This document shows, in pieces, positions 34,401 to 42,513 of a stretch of 48,235 bases of DNA. The position numbers and the translations under genes are program-made. Source of the DNA: CAXPZW01 sp049594615. GTDB lineage: Bacteria > Bacteroidota > Bacteroidia > Flavobacteriales_D > Sanyastnellaceae. Every line of letters begins with the position of its first letter. Within the stretch, counting starts at the first letter, position 1. The notes under the pieces are model-generated. The model ran no database searches. It was not told the DNA's origin and was given only the letters and a program-made list of their open reading frames with translations. The DNA lies in assembly GCA_049594615.1 (NCBI GenBank), contig JBMYJR010000016.1:1-48235 (forward strand), given 5' to 3'.

Positions 34401-35073
34401 CCTCACCTACGACATCACCGACCGCAAAGAAATCGACCAGCAAATCCGCGACTCACTCAAAGAAAAGGACGTGCTGCTCCAAGAGGTGCACCACCGAGTG
34501 AAAAACAACTTGCAGGTGATCTCATCCATACTCAACTTGCAGTCGAGCTTTGTGCAAGATGAGGGCACCCTGGAAATCTTGCAAGAGAGCCAGAACCGCA
34601 TCAAGTCCATGAGCTACATCCACGAGACGCTGTACCGCACCACAGACTTCTCATCGATTGAATTCACCGACTATATCCAAAACATTGCGCGTAACCTGAT
34701 TCACACCTACAGTTTTACCACTGGGGAGGTGAAATTGCTGACGCGGTTTGACCGAATTTTCTTGTCACTGGACCAGGCCATCCCATGCGGGCTGATCATC
34801 AACGAGTTGGTGTCGAATGCGATGAAGTACGCGTTCAAGGGCATCGATGAGCGCGAACTCACCATCGAGATCACTGACGGCGAAGATCATGTGCGCATCT
34901 TGGTGGCCGACAACGGGATTGGACTTCCAGCGGATTTCCGCTATGAAGAATCCGATTCGCTTGGCGTGCAGTTGGTGTATACGTTAGTGGAACAGCTGGA
35001 CGGCACCATCGAGGTGGACGCCGAATCCGGGACCCGCTTTTTGATTACATTTGACAAGCCCCAACACCCTTGA
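31471..35073 (+). CDS. Multi-PAS sensor histidine kinase (HisKA_2 type)
   Basis: A 1200-residue soluble kinase with no transmembrane helix. After a weak N-terminal PAS-like segment (1-105) come seven recognisable PAS modules, starting near residues 107, 228, 348, 468, 632, 755 and 870; several end in the DIT-type motif (for example MDITESR, DITDRKE). The dimerisation/phosphoacceptor region is HisKA_2: EVHHRVKNNLQ with His1007-His1008, the second aligning with the HWE/HisKA_2 phosphohistidine. The HATPase follows, with the N box in INELVSNAMKYAF and DNGIGLP as G1. It should sense several cytoplasmic cues and signal to the LytTR regulator whose ATG lies 1 nt past its stop. Confidence 0.93.
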   Translation: MTPDNPAWQPWLTHPRDALAVCTCDTLEVLACNTPFERVLRTWGCESADGCGAVLESQFGLRMTELDALQPQSLTGKQPEWTLHLHPILHQGQTYYQLRLLQDEAFRADAYKQLFDRNVAGALTLDAESGRVINCNQAFAEMLGYGSYRELRGNTLVGHLPPHYNREAYLTALRETGSLTNFEVSMVREDGTVIWCSENSYLDENGVIQATLMDITESRGNRERYATLFEHAMDAMVIVDQDRVVQANQQAVTIFGGSEDDVATWTWIQGDQARVVREHTNTELLTIKMEQALHGDQHRASAVCQRVDGTQFHAELKINSLQEEDHIRVCLTIRDVTERVLFERAIRESEERFRLLSDVAIESVAFLFEDTFLDCNEQMAKLLGYGKREQLIGKKISDYIPHTDLERLRGLLSIGGPNKTEVRASSWDDQDMFLEASGSNIQYQGQEVQVMLFYDITSRKRTESQLEQSMDRFKNLVDNSPNGVFIVTDMLVKYANQGGIQLVEAEDEDDLYGHEFAEFFTGESALQVLGDLHEIREGEEVPYREIKVRTCKGIELDVGFKATLTVYDNKPSIQVTMHNLSTRVQLLQEKVRAELAEEINLVLKREIEEHKVTQKKLITAENFARNIIESSIDMIIAVDDQFRITEFNGAAQQQFGFTLEELEGSPAEKLYASTWDYRLVRNSLEQNGTFSGEIENITRDGKVFTCLLSASLIRNNDGEVVGSMGVSRDITELKQAEIELRESEERYRDIFDNARDFILSIDQKGELLYANNAFIQALGYGREELGTKNIYDLVPAGTLDRRRKVTSTFTGENMEVSFVGQGGRVVVAEGDASVRLLKGKPDSVRAIFRDVTATRRSEALAAEQQARLESIFESTRNMSMWTLNQDNIITACNRNFAWFMEQQFGEHVRVGDRFMESIESHIDPQHYLGELQAFKDAFKGAAKEFEVALRNQYDDTVWLQVFLNPVNSGGQTEEISCLTYDITDRKEIDQQIRDSLKEKDVLLQEVHHRVKNNLQVISSILNLQSSFVQDEGTLEILQESQNRIKSMSYIHETLYRTTDFSSIEFTDYIQNIARNLIHTYSFTTGEVKLLTRFDRIFLSLDQAIPCGLIINELVSNAMKYAFKGIDERELTIEITDGEDHVRILVADNGIGLPADFRYEESDSLGVQLVYTLVEQLDGTIEVDAESGTRFLITFDKPQHP

Positions 35074-35074
35074 A

Positions 35075-35827
35075 ATGCCTGTAAACATTCTGGTTACCGA
35101 GGACGAGAGCATCGTCCGCAAAGACATCGAGCGCAGCCTGAAAAAGCTGGGTTACAACGTGGTTGGTACCACCGATACTGGTGAAAAAGCCATCAACCTG
35201 GCCAAAGACCTCAAGCCAGATATCGCACTGATGGACATCATGCTCAAGGGCACAATGACGGGCATCGAGGCTGCCGCGGCCATCCGTCAAGAGATCGACA
35301 TTCCGATTGTGTTCTTGACCGCCCACTCGGACGAGAGCACCCTGAAGTCCGCCAAGATGACCGAGCCGCACGGCTACATACTCAAGCCGTTCAAAGAGAT
35401 CGACATCCACACTACGGTGGAAATGGCCATCCACAAGCACAAGAAGGAAAGCGAAGTCAAGCTTGAAAACGAGTTGTTGCGCAAGCTGGCTACTCCCAAA
35501 GAGAATGCGGATTTGATTTTCGTGAAGGCCAAGTCACGCTTGGTACGCCTCCAGACCGACGACATCATTTGTATTGAGGCCCTCAAGGATTACGTGGTCA
35601 TTCACCTCAAGGACGACAAGTACACCATCCACGCCACCATGAAGGACATCGAGCGCAAGCTCCCGGACGCGCATTTCCAGCGCATCCACCGTTCGTACAT
35701 CGTGAATGTCCATAAGATTACAGCCATCCAAAGCTCGTCCAACATCTTGCTGGAAGGCAAGGAGGAAGAGTTCCCTATTGGCGGTTCTTACCGCGATGCG
35801 ATTTCAGAGCGCATCAACCTGCTTTGA
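35075..35827 (+). CDS. LytTR-family response regulator
   Basis: A 250-residue response regulator. I chose the ATG at 35075 (MPVNILVTEDES), 1 nt after the kinase stop; an in-frame ATG 24 nt earlier lies inside the kinase gene. The receiver domain (about residues 1-120) has the acidic pair in TEDES, the phosphoacceptor Asp54 in ALMDIML, Thr in VFLTAHSD and Lys in YILKPF. The C-terminal LytTR DNA-binding domain (about 150-250) shows IICIEALKDYVVIH, FQRIHRSYIVN and the final FPIGGSYRD segment. It is almost certainly the output partner of the upstream PAS kinase. The regulon is unknown. Its stop is 1 nt from the convergent small gene. Confidence 0.94.
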   Translation: MPVNILVTEDESIVRKDIERSLKKLGYNVVGTTDTGEKAINLAKDLKPDIALMDIMLKGTMTGIEAAAAIRQEIDIPIVFLTAHSDESTLKSAKMTEPHGYILKPFKEIDIHTTVEMAIHKHKKESEVKLENELLRKLATPKENADLIFVKAKSRLVRLQTDDIICIEALKDYVVIHLKDDKYTIHATMKDIERKLPDAHFQRIHRSYIVNVHKITAIQSSSNILLEGKEEEFPIGGSYRDAISERINLL

Positions 35828-35828
35828 T

Positions 35829-35990
35829 CTAACCGAGCGCTTCAATCTTTTTCAAAATGTCTTCGGCTTCAGCCAGGAGCTGATCGCCTTTGGTGCGGTT
35901 GACTTGTGAGGCTTTGTGCGCTTCTTCGAGCTTTTTGCGGTAGGCTTCCTCCAGCTTTTGCTTGGGGGATTTGCGTGAAAAGAGTCCCAT
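35829..35990 (-). CDS. Lacal_2735-type small protein
   Basis: A 53-residue protein starting MGLFSRKSPKQKLEE and ending EDILKKIEALG. It is helical and strongly charged, with the pattern KLEEAYRKKLEEAHKASQVNR...DQLLAEAEDILKKIE. This matches the short Lacal_2735 family of Bacteroidota (about 50-60 residues, unknown function; conserved AEAE..L..IE at the end). Codon-frame integrity and the clean ATG (complement of 35988-35990) support it. The stop lies 1 nt from the response-regulator stop. Confidence 0.82.
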   Translation of the reverse strand: MGLFSRKSPKQKLEEAYRKKLEEAHKASQVNRTKGDQLLAEAEDILKKIEALG

Positions 35991-36260
35991 AGGGAATCAA
36001 CACCCGTGTGGGGGAGAGGTTCGGCATGTCAAGGTCATTTGCAAAGTCAGCTCGATCATCCAAAAGACCACCTAGGGGTTGGGAAATGAGGGGTGAGATG
36101 CGGAGCTTTCGTGCGTTCGTCAGAACGGGTGGATTTGAGGTGGCGGCGGTGCCGCGGGGCCGAAGCCCACGGGTTGGATACGCGCGAATCCACGAAGTCG
36201 ATTGGAAACCCCGTCCAAACCCTGCGAAAGAGCCGGGCCGATCTTGGCTACTTTGCCCGT
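35991..36260. other. Non-coding gap before the GH2-like gene
   Basis: 270 bp between the divergent Lacal_2735-type and GH2-like genes. The GH2 frame stays open through it but encodes an Arg/Gly-rich stretch with no homology that I can recognise, and a signal peptide begins only at 36261. A TACTTTG-like sequence near 36249 could be a -7 box. No other feature was seen. Confidence 0.5.
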
Positions 36261-38684
36261 ATGAACACCCGTCTACTTCTAGCCTTCTTCGGACTTCTTG
36301 CCCCGGCACTTCTATTTGCCCAAGACTGGCAGCTTTGCCTGGATTGGAACGCCGTTGAAAACATGCAAGACCCACGCATCCAGTTGGGTTGGCAGGGGGC
36401 GGACGGAACCCACCAGGGCCGCTATGCGGTGGAGGTTGCTCAAGAGGTGCCTGAAGAGGCCGCATTGACCTTGGCGTTTCCACCCTCATGGAAGGCGTTT
36501 GTGGTGATTTGGAATGGCGATAGCCTAGAAGTGGCACCTATGCACCAAGCCCAGCAGTTGGACTTGTCGGGTCGCTGGCAGGCAGGTACCAATACCTTAG
36601 AGGTGTTGTGTGACGGTGTGATGGCCACCGGGCTCACTCCACGTGTTTTTGAGCGGAATCTGGAACTGACCCGTGCCGAGTTTCGCGAAGACGGTTTGTA
36701 CCTGACTGTCACCAACAACGGCACCCAGAAAATCAAAGGTGCCACAGCCACTTTTGGGTGTCAAACCGGCGGTCGACGTGTTGAGATCAGTGAGGTTGTA
36801 TCGCTCAAACCGGGCAAGCGTCACGAGATATATTTTCCCAGTGGTCCAGATGTTATAGAGCGCGATCAAGCCGCGCCGTTTTCCATCCGTTTGCCTGACG
36901 GACGTGAGTACCTCACGGACCTTTCGTTCATGAAGGATTGGCCGCTTACGGTGGACCAAGGGGAGCTGCGCTGTGGGCCGGACCGTATGCGCATCCACGC
37001 CCTTGAATTGAGCATTTGGCCGGGCGCAGGGGAGTTGAATCTGAGGAAGGCTTGGGAAGAAGCGCTGGAGAAGTGGACCCAAATAGGAGGCAACGCCGTC
37101 AGTTACTGCGACCAAGCGCCTGAAGCGCTGCTTCGATTGGCGGAAGACTACGGAGTGATGGTGTTTGAACAAGCAAACCACCGGCCCGCTCCCGCCTATG
37201 TTCAGGATCATCCGTGCTTGGTGGGCAGCTACGATTGGACTTCAGGCCAAGTCAAACTGTACGGGTCCAACCAAACCATGACCACCATCTACCAAGAGCG
37301 TGGGCAGGAGGCTTGGTTGTGGGGCGGAATCAAGCCGCCGATAGCACCGGGCTGGGGAGGATGGTTGAAAGATTGGAAATCCTGGGAGCAGGATCCGTAT
37401 TTCTGCGGTTCGTTTTTCAGTTGGGACCGAGTGCATCGCGGTGAATTGTGGAATGCTGAAGGGACGTTCTTGCCCGCAGTCAACGAATTGAAATCCGCCT
37501 TTGGCAAATACGAAATGCGCATGCAAATTGCGGACGTCAGTGGTGAAGATGACTTGCTGATTCGCCGCAAATGGGGGTCGGCAGAGACAGGCCCGTTGGA
37601 GTTGCGGCTTCGGGTGACTGAAGAAGACGGAATCCGCGAATTGGGCAGTCTTGCACTGGATCAAGGTTTGGGTGAGCAGTGGTACAGTTTGGGCGAATGG
37701 TTCTCAGCTGTAGGCACCGAACACCAGGACGCACTACAGGCCGGAGGCGCATTTGATTTTCAGCTGCTCAAATTGCCCGGTGCCGGTTCGCCACTGGTGT
37801 ATGAGTGTTACCGTGGACAACCACTGGGCATGGAACTCAAACCCGAAGCACCGAAGCCGGCGTCCGAACTGGCTTGGGAACTTGACGGTGACAATTATGT
37901 GTTTGAGGCCGATGCAGTGACCTATACCGTTTCCATGCAGAGTGGATTGCCCGTTGCCATCACCACTGCTGACGGAAACCTAATGCCCTTGCCGTGTGAA
38001 TGGACCTTTGACCGCTTCCCTCTGCCTGGAGAAGACCGCATGATGTCTGATGAAGACGCCCGCTTTTGGGCTGTTGCCGGCAACCGGATGTCTGTGCTTT
38101 TTGCCGAGGTAGACGGGGCCACCCTCAGCCTGGGGGGCGATTTCATGGAAGAGCGAGGGTTCTTCAAGGTGAGCTACACTGTGGATGTGGAGGGACAGCT
38201 TCGGATGGAGAGCGCACTTGAGTTTGGGCATGGCCATGATTATCCGGTGCGCATTGGTGTGCGCGTGTATGGCGACTCCGGGATGCACAACCTCAAGTGG
38301 TTGGGTTATGGTCCGTTGGAAAACTACTCTGACCGCGGCGCGGGGACTTATTGGGGCAGCCACACGGCCAGCGATGAAACCTTGCTGCTCGCCCCGTACG
38401 ACGTGGTCCAAGCATCAGGGGTGGTTCACCGTGCGGACCACGTGGCGTGGACGCACGGTTCAGGTTGGACCTTGAATTGGTCCAACAATCTGCCTCGAAG
38501 TTTTGGGTTTTCGGCGTTGCCCTACCTGCCGCAAATGCAGGTGGCAGGTCAGCCGTGGGCCAAGGACGTAGCCATCCCTGTGATTACGCTGAATGCGTTC
38601 AATGCCCCACTATCGGAACCCAACAACCCCTATCGAGAGTGTACCTGGAGCTGGACCCTCAACGTCACCCCCTCTGACCGCTAA
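36261..38684 (+). CDS. GH2/LacZ-like protein lacking catalytic glutamates
   Basis: An 807-residue exported protein; the ATG at 36261 opens a signal peptide (MNTRLLLAFFGLLAPALLFAQ). The C-terminal 270 residues resemble the beta-galactosidase small chain (domain 5), for example IGVRVYGDS and WLGYGPLENYSDR. The middle keeps the barrel landmarks NAVSYCDQ (residue 278 on) and FFSWDRVHRG (Trp388). Between them there are only about 110 residues, where E. coli LacZ has about 210. The acid/base motif (GNES) and the nucleophile motif (CEYAHAMGN) are absent. The protein is also shorter than the usual ~1000 residues. It is probably a catalytically dead paralogue, perhaps a glycan-binding or regulatory protein. 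It may be distant enough to use other residues. Confidence 0.72.
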   Translation: MNTRLLLAFFGLLAPALLFAQDWQLCLDWNAVENMQDPRIQLGWQGADGTHQGRYAVEVAQEVPEEAALTLAFPPSWKAFVVIWNGDSLEVAPMHQAQQLDLSGRWQAGTNTLEVLCDGVMATGLTPRVFERNLELTRAEFREDGLYLTVTNNGTQKIKGATATFGCQTGGRRVEISEVVSLKPGKRHEIYFPSGPDVIERDQAAPFSIRLPDGREYLTDLSFMKDWPLTVDQGELRCGPDRMRIHALELSIWPGAGELNLRKAWEEALEKWTQIGGNAVSYCDQAPEALLRLAEDYGVMVFEQANHRPAPAYVQDHPCLVGSYDWTSGQVKLYGSNQTMTTIYQERGQEAWLWGGIKPPIAPGWGGWLKDWKSWEQDPYFCGSFFSWDRVHRGELWNAEGTFLPAVNELKSAFGKYEMRMQIADVSGEDDLLIRRKWGSAETGPLELRLRVTEEDGIRELGSLALDQGLGEQWYSLGEWFSAVGTEHQDALQAGGAFDFQLLKLPGAGSPLVYECYRGQPLGMELKPEAPKPASELAWELDGDNYVFEADAVTYTVSMQSGLPVAITTADGNLMPLPCEWTFDRFPLPGEDRMMSDEDARFWAVAGNRMSVLFAEVDGATLSLGGDFMEERGFFKVSYTVDVEGQLRMESALEFGHGHDYPVRIGVRVYGDSGMHNLKWLGYGPLENYSDRGAGTYWGSHTASDETLLLAPYDVVQASGVVHRADHVAWTHGSGWTLNWSNNLPRSFGFSALPYLPQMQVAGQPWAKDVAIPVITLNAFNAPLSEPNNPYRECTWSWTLNVTPSDR

Positions 38685-38687
38685 GCG

Positions 38688-41141
38688 CTAAATCTGAACA
38701 CCCACACCCAAGAAAATTGCCCGGCCATCCGCAGGAATGATCCCCGGACCGGGGTAGCCCGCCGCGCGTCGCGTGAAATAAGGGGTGTTTAAGGCATTGT
38801 TGAGGTTCGCCTCGAGGGTGACCCTGCCACGGACCCATTTGGCCCCAAAATCAAGCACCGCATACGCTGGAACCAATCCGTCTACCGCTCCCGGGGTGCG
38901 CTGGGCGTTGGTGGCGTCGGTGAATTGCTCGGAGGTGTAGGTGTACTGGGTGCTGAGGGTGAGCTCTTGCCATTCGAATGCCGCGCCCACTTTGCTGGTG
39001 ACTGCCGGGACCAATTCTACTTGGTTGCCGCTGAAGGCGGATTCTTCGCTGGTGAGGTATTTCCCCTCGGTGAGTGCACCGTTGATGAACCAGTGCAGGT
39101 GCGGCGCATCGGGATCTTCCCACAAGCGAATGGTGCCCTGAATCAATCCTTCCACACCCAAAATGCGCGCATCGGAAATGTTGGTGCGGTAGCGGATTAC
39201 ACGCTGCACCAAAATGGGGTCTGGAATGGCGGTGTTGAAGGCACCAATGCGGTCGCGGTAGAAGAGAGCAAAACCGCTGATGTCGTATTGCACCGAACCG
39301 TTGAGGTCTCCGCGTACGCCCAAATCGAGGTTGGCGCCGCGTTCGTCTTGGATATTGGGATCCACCACAATGGACAGGCCTTGCACTTGGATGTCAGAGA
39401 AGTTGATGGCCCGGTAGTTCTGCACAGCGTTGGCGTACAGCTCAAAGTCGGGTGAGGGCTGGTAGCTGAGTCCCATGCCAGCCAGTACAAAGGTGCGGGC
39501 CCGCTCGCGGGTATCGGTGTAGAGGGTGTCGTCCACGATTTGACCTGCGCCGTTGAGCACCGTTTCACGCACCGTTCCGTTGGCGCGGGTAGAGATGTGT
39601 TCCAGACGAACCCCCGGCGTCAGGCTCAGGTGCTTGCCCAGCGGAATGATGTTCTGGGTAAACAGCGCCACATTGGTGTTGGGAAAGCGGTAATCGGTGC
39701 CGGCAAAGGTTTCGGGATCACTGAAGTTAAAGGTGGGATCTGTCCCCGCGGGCGCCACCCCTTGTCGCGCATGGCTGTTGCCCTGGAATACACGTGCACC
39801 CACCAGCAAAACCGCGATGCGTTCCCGCACATTGACCCGGTGCAGCAACCGGCTTTCCACGCCCATGTTGCGGAATTCACCCCAGATCAAATCACGCGGA
39901 TTCTCTTCAAAATCCACCCGGCCGGCTTGGCCCAAGAACCCAAGGGCTTTTCGGCTGGCCGAGAGTCCAAAGGCGGTGGTGCGCCACTCGGTGAGCGGGG
40001 AGAATTGGGTCACGTTGTGCACCGCCGCCAAGTTCCAATTCACCGCAAACCAGTTGCGCTCGCGGAAGGCGCGGCGCGGATCCTGCTCAAATTGGCTGTC
40101 CAACAACCCGCCCGATTGCTGGGCCAGGTAATCCATGTGGGTGAATTCCACGCCCCATTCGCTGCGGTCTGAGGGCGCGTATTGGAAGTTCACGTGACCG
40201 GTGTGCACGCGGTAATCTCCGTTGGGACGCCAGCCGGCGCCGCGCTTGTGCTGGTAGAACCCCAAGTAGGTCACCCCCGAAGGCAAGCTGCCCTGTGCAT
40301 GCACCACTGAATTGGACGAGGCCAAGGCCGGGCTGATGGTATCGCGCAGACCATAGGTACCGAAAGTCTGCTTGATTCTCACCATAAGGGAGTCGCCGGG
40401 GTGGGCGTGTTTCATGCGGAAGTTGATCAGGCCGCCAAACTGGGTGCCGTACTGCAGGGCTCCTGCGCCGCGCACCACATCGATGCGTTCCACAGCTTCC
40501 AGCGGTGGGGTGTAGTAGCTTTCAGGATATCCGAGGGGGTCGGCAGAGATGTCAAAGCCGTTTTGGCGCACGTTGAAATGGCTGGTGCGGTTAGGGCTCA
40601 GCCCGCGTCCACCGATGCCGAGTTGGATGCCCGCGCCGTCGCTTTCCCAGATGTTGAGCCCCGGCACTTTGGCGTACACCTGCCGCGATGAGGTGACGTT
40701 GGCTGCCCGGGCCTCGGGACGGATCAGGTGGGACTTCATGCCGCTGAACACCGAACCGGCTTCCACGGGGCGCAGTGAAATCATTTCGCGGTTGGCGCGT
40801 CCTTCTACTTGGGCAGTACCCAGGTCGAATTCCAAGGGAATGAGGGTGAGGTTCACCGACTGTTCGGCCACCTCTCCAATCTCCACCAGCAGGGTGGTGG
40901 CCATGTACCCGGAATGCACGCAGCGGAAGCGCCATTCACCCGGCTCCAATCCGCCAAAGGTACAGGTGCCTTTGGCGCCGGTCACCGCATCCATGAAACG
41001 AGGACTCTCGGCCCACACGAGCACGCCTGAGAGCGACTTTTCCGAGGTGCTGTCACGCAAGGACAGGGTCAGCGTGCAGGTTTGTGCACCCAACAGCCCG
41101 GCCCAGCAGACCAGCAGCAATGCCAGTGTTCTACCACCCAT
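38688..41141 (-). CDS. TonB-dependent outer-membrane receptor (FecA-like)
   Basis: An 817-residue TonB-dependent receptor. A signal peptide (cleavage near WAGLLGAQ) is followed by a carboxypeptidase-regulatory-like domain (about 22-105). The plug domain (about 120-240) has SRQVYAKVPGLNIWESDGAG, GIGGRGLSPNRTSHFNVRQNGFD and VVRGAGALQYG. The 22-strand barrel follows and ends in ...AIFLGVGVQI. The GRGLSPNRT pattern and overall layout resemble FecA-type ferric siderophore receptors. It is the last gene of a minus-strand operon; its start overlaps the 3' end of the HTTM gene by 11 nt. With imelysin and DUF4856 upstream, iron or another metal chelate is the best guess for substrate. Confidence 0.88.
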   Translation of the reverse strand: MGGRTLALLLVCWAGLLGAQTCTLTLSLRDSTSEKSLSGVLVWAESPRFMDAVTGAKGTCTFGGLEPGEWRFRCVHSGYMATTLLVEIGEVAEQSVNLTLIPLEFDLGTAQVEGRANREMISLRPVEAGSVFSGMKSHLIRPEARAANVTSSRQVYAKVPGLNIWESDGAGIQLGIGGRGLSPNRTSHFNVRQNGFDISADPLGYPESYYTPPLEAVERIDVVRGAGALQYGTQFGGLINFRMKHAHPGDSLMVRIKQTFGTYGLRDTISPALASSNSVVHAQGSLPSGVTYLGFYQHKRGAGWRPNGDYRVHTGHVNFQYAPSDRSEWGVEFTHMDYLAQQSGGLLDSQFEQDPRRAFRERNWFAVNWNLAAVHNVTQFSPLTEWRTTAFGLSASRKALGFLGQAGRVDFEENPRDLIWGEFRNMGVESRLLHRVNVRERIAVLLVGARVFQGNSHARQGVAPAGTDPTFNFSDPETFAGTDYRFPNTNVALFTQNIIPLGKHLSLTPGVRLEHISTRANGTVRETVLNGAGQIVDDTLYTDTRERARTFVLAGMGLSYQPSPDFELYANAVQNYRAINFSDIQVQGLSIVVDPNIQDERGANLDLGVRGDLNGSVQYDISGFALFYRDRIGAFNTAIPDPILVQRVIRYRTNISDARILGVEGLIQGTIRLWEDPDAPHLHWFINGALTEGKYLTSEESAFSGNQVELVPAVTSKVGAAFEWQELTLSTQYTYTSEQFTDATNAQRTPGAVDGLVPAYAVLDFGAKWVRGRVTLEANLNNALNTPYFTRRAAGYPGPGIIPADGRAIFLGVGVQI

Positions 41142-42510
41142 GTTGTGCTCGCAAATGCGGACGCATGGCCTCCAGCCCGTCCAGGGTGATCACCGAATCG
41201 CGCGGAATGATCCACGGTTGGTGGTGAAAGCCGTCCTCGGCCTCCACAAGGTTGTAGTAAGGATCAATGAACAAGTGGGACCCTTCACCGTTGAGGTCTA
41301 CCCACACCTCGGCGCGGACCTTGGGATCTTGCACGCCTTGACGTTCGTATTCCTCAGCGATCCAATGCGCGAAGTAGAGCAGCATGTCTGGTTGGGTGGA
41401 CATCTGCTTTTCTTGGTTGGGGGTGAGGTATTGGCCCAGCACGACTTCTTTTTCACCGGGGTAGCGCGCGTCTTTGACGTAAAAGAACGCCTTGCCCGCT
41501 TTTTCCATCAGCATCACACGCCACGAGAAGCGGTAGCCCTCCTCGTTCCAAAACAAGTCTCCGGGATACAATGCGTAGCGGAAGGGATACACCAACTGCA
41601 CCACCAAAAACACCACGCCCAAACCACCAACCAATCGGCCCCATCCTTTGCGGAAGGCAAAGGTACGTGCAGAGACTGCATATACGCCCAGTACCTCCAA
41701 CGACCGGCGGTGCACAGGGGGTGGAAAAAACACCAGGGTCACCACCATCATCATCAGTGGAAACACCCCGATGGGAAACAGCGCCCAAGTGATCCCGTGA
41801 AAACCGAGGACCGCCACGTAAGCCCAATTGCGCCAACGGTCAGACCACAACGCAAAACCAACGAGCAAATCAAACAACGCCCCGCCCCAACTGAAGGCAT
41901 AGGCCACCCACAACTCGTCAAGCAGGGGGCCAATCACAGGCAAATCGGTGTGTTGTGGGAGCCAGATTCGCAAGGGTTGGGCTTCCAGCAACCATTCAGG
42001 ATGCAGCTTGGCCACACCTGCAAAGAAGTACAGCAAGGTCAGCAGTATTTTGGGCGCGCTCACCGTCCACCAAGGTGCATGTGAACATGCGATTTTGGGC
42101 CGGCGCCACACATCCACCGAGGCGTTGCGATGGGCGGGCAAAAACAGCATCGCAAGGGCCACCAGGCTCACGAAGTAGTAGTGGTTGAGGTAGTTGGTTT
42201 TGTCCAACAGCTCTACGAAGGTGAACGCCAAAAAGAACAGGCCCGCGGACCACCGGTAAAAGGCGCCCAGCAGCACGCCCAACGCCCCCAACAGCATCAG
42301 GCCAAACAGCACGTACATGCCGATCTGCGAAGGGCGGGGAAGCCAATCCCAGCCGTAATAGGGAAAGAAGAGTTTGGGAGCAACGTACTGCTCGTGGATC
42401 CACCCATAGGCCGCAAAGCGGACTGTGGAGTACACGGCAACCGTTCCGAATAAAATCCGAAAGACCACCAGCGGCGCCAGCTCAACCGGTCGGTTCAACC
42501 AGGGGTGCAC
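41131..42510 (-). CDS. HTTM (VKGC-like) integral membrane protein
   Basis: A 459-residue protein with several transmembrane segments followed by a soluble C-terminal region (about residues 335-459). The HTTM domain has homology to vitamin K-dependent gamma-carboxylase: the conserved DKTNYLNHYYF motif begins at Asp103-Lys104, in the position of the catalytic region of VKGC. HPEWLLE is also present. Whether bacterial HTTM proteins carboxylate glutamates is unresolved. It lies 3 nt after the imelysin gene and overlaps the FecA-like receptor by 11 nt, so it belongs to a single transcript; a role in modifying or assisting an envelope metal-binding protein is an inference. Confidence 0.85.
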   Translation of the reverse strand: MHPWLNRPVELAPLVVFRILFGTVAVYSTVRFAAYGWIHEQYVAPKLFFPYYGWDWLPRPSQIGMYVLFGLMLLGALGVLLGAFYRWSAGLFFLAFTFVELLDKTNYLNHYYFVSLVALAMLFLPAHRNASVDVWRRPKIACSHAPWWTVSAPKILLTLLYFFAGVAKLHPEWLLEAQPLRIWLPQHTDLPVIGPLLDELWVAYAFSWGGALFDLLVGFALWSDRWRNWAYVAVLGFHGITWALFPIGVFPLMMMVVTLVFFPPPVHRRSLEVLGVYAVSARTFAFRKGWGRLVGGLGVVFLVVQLVYPFRYALYPGDLFWNEEGYRFSWRVMLMEKAGKAFFYVKDARYPGEKEVVLGQYLTPNQEKQMSTQPDMLLYFAHWIAEEYERQGVQDPKVRAEVWVDLNGEGSHLFIDPYYNLVEAEDGFHHQPWIIPRDSVITLDGLEAMRPHLRAQHGW

Positions 42511-42513
42511 GGA

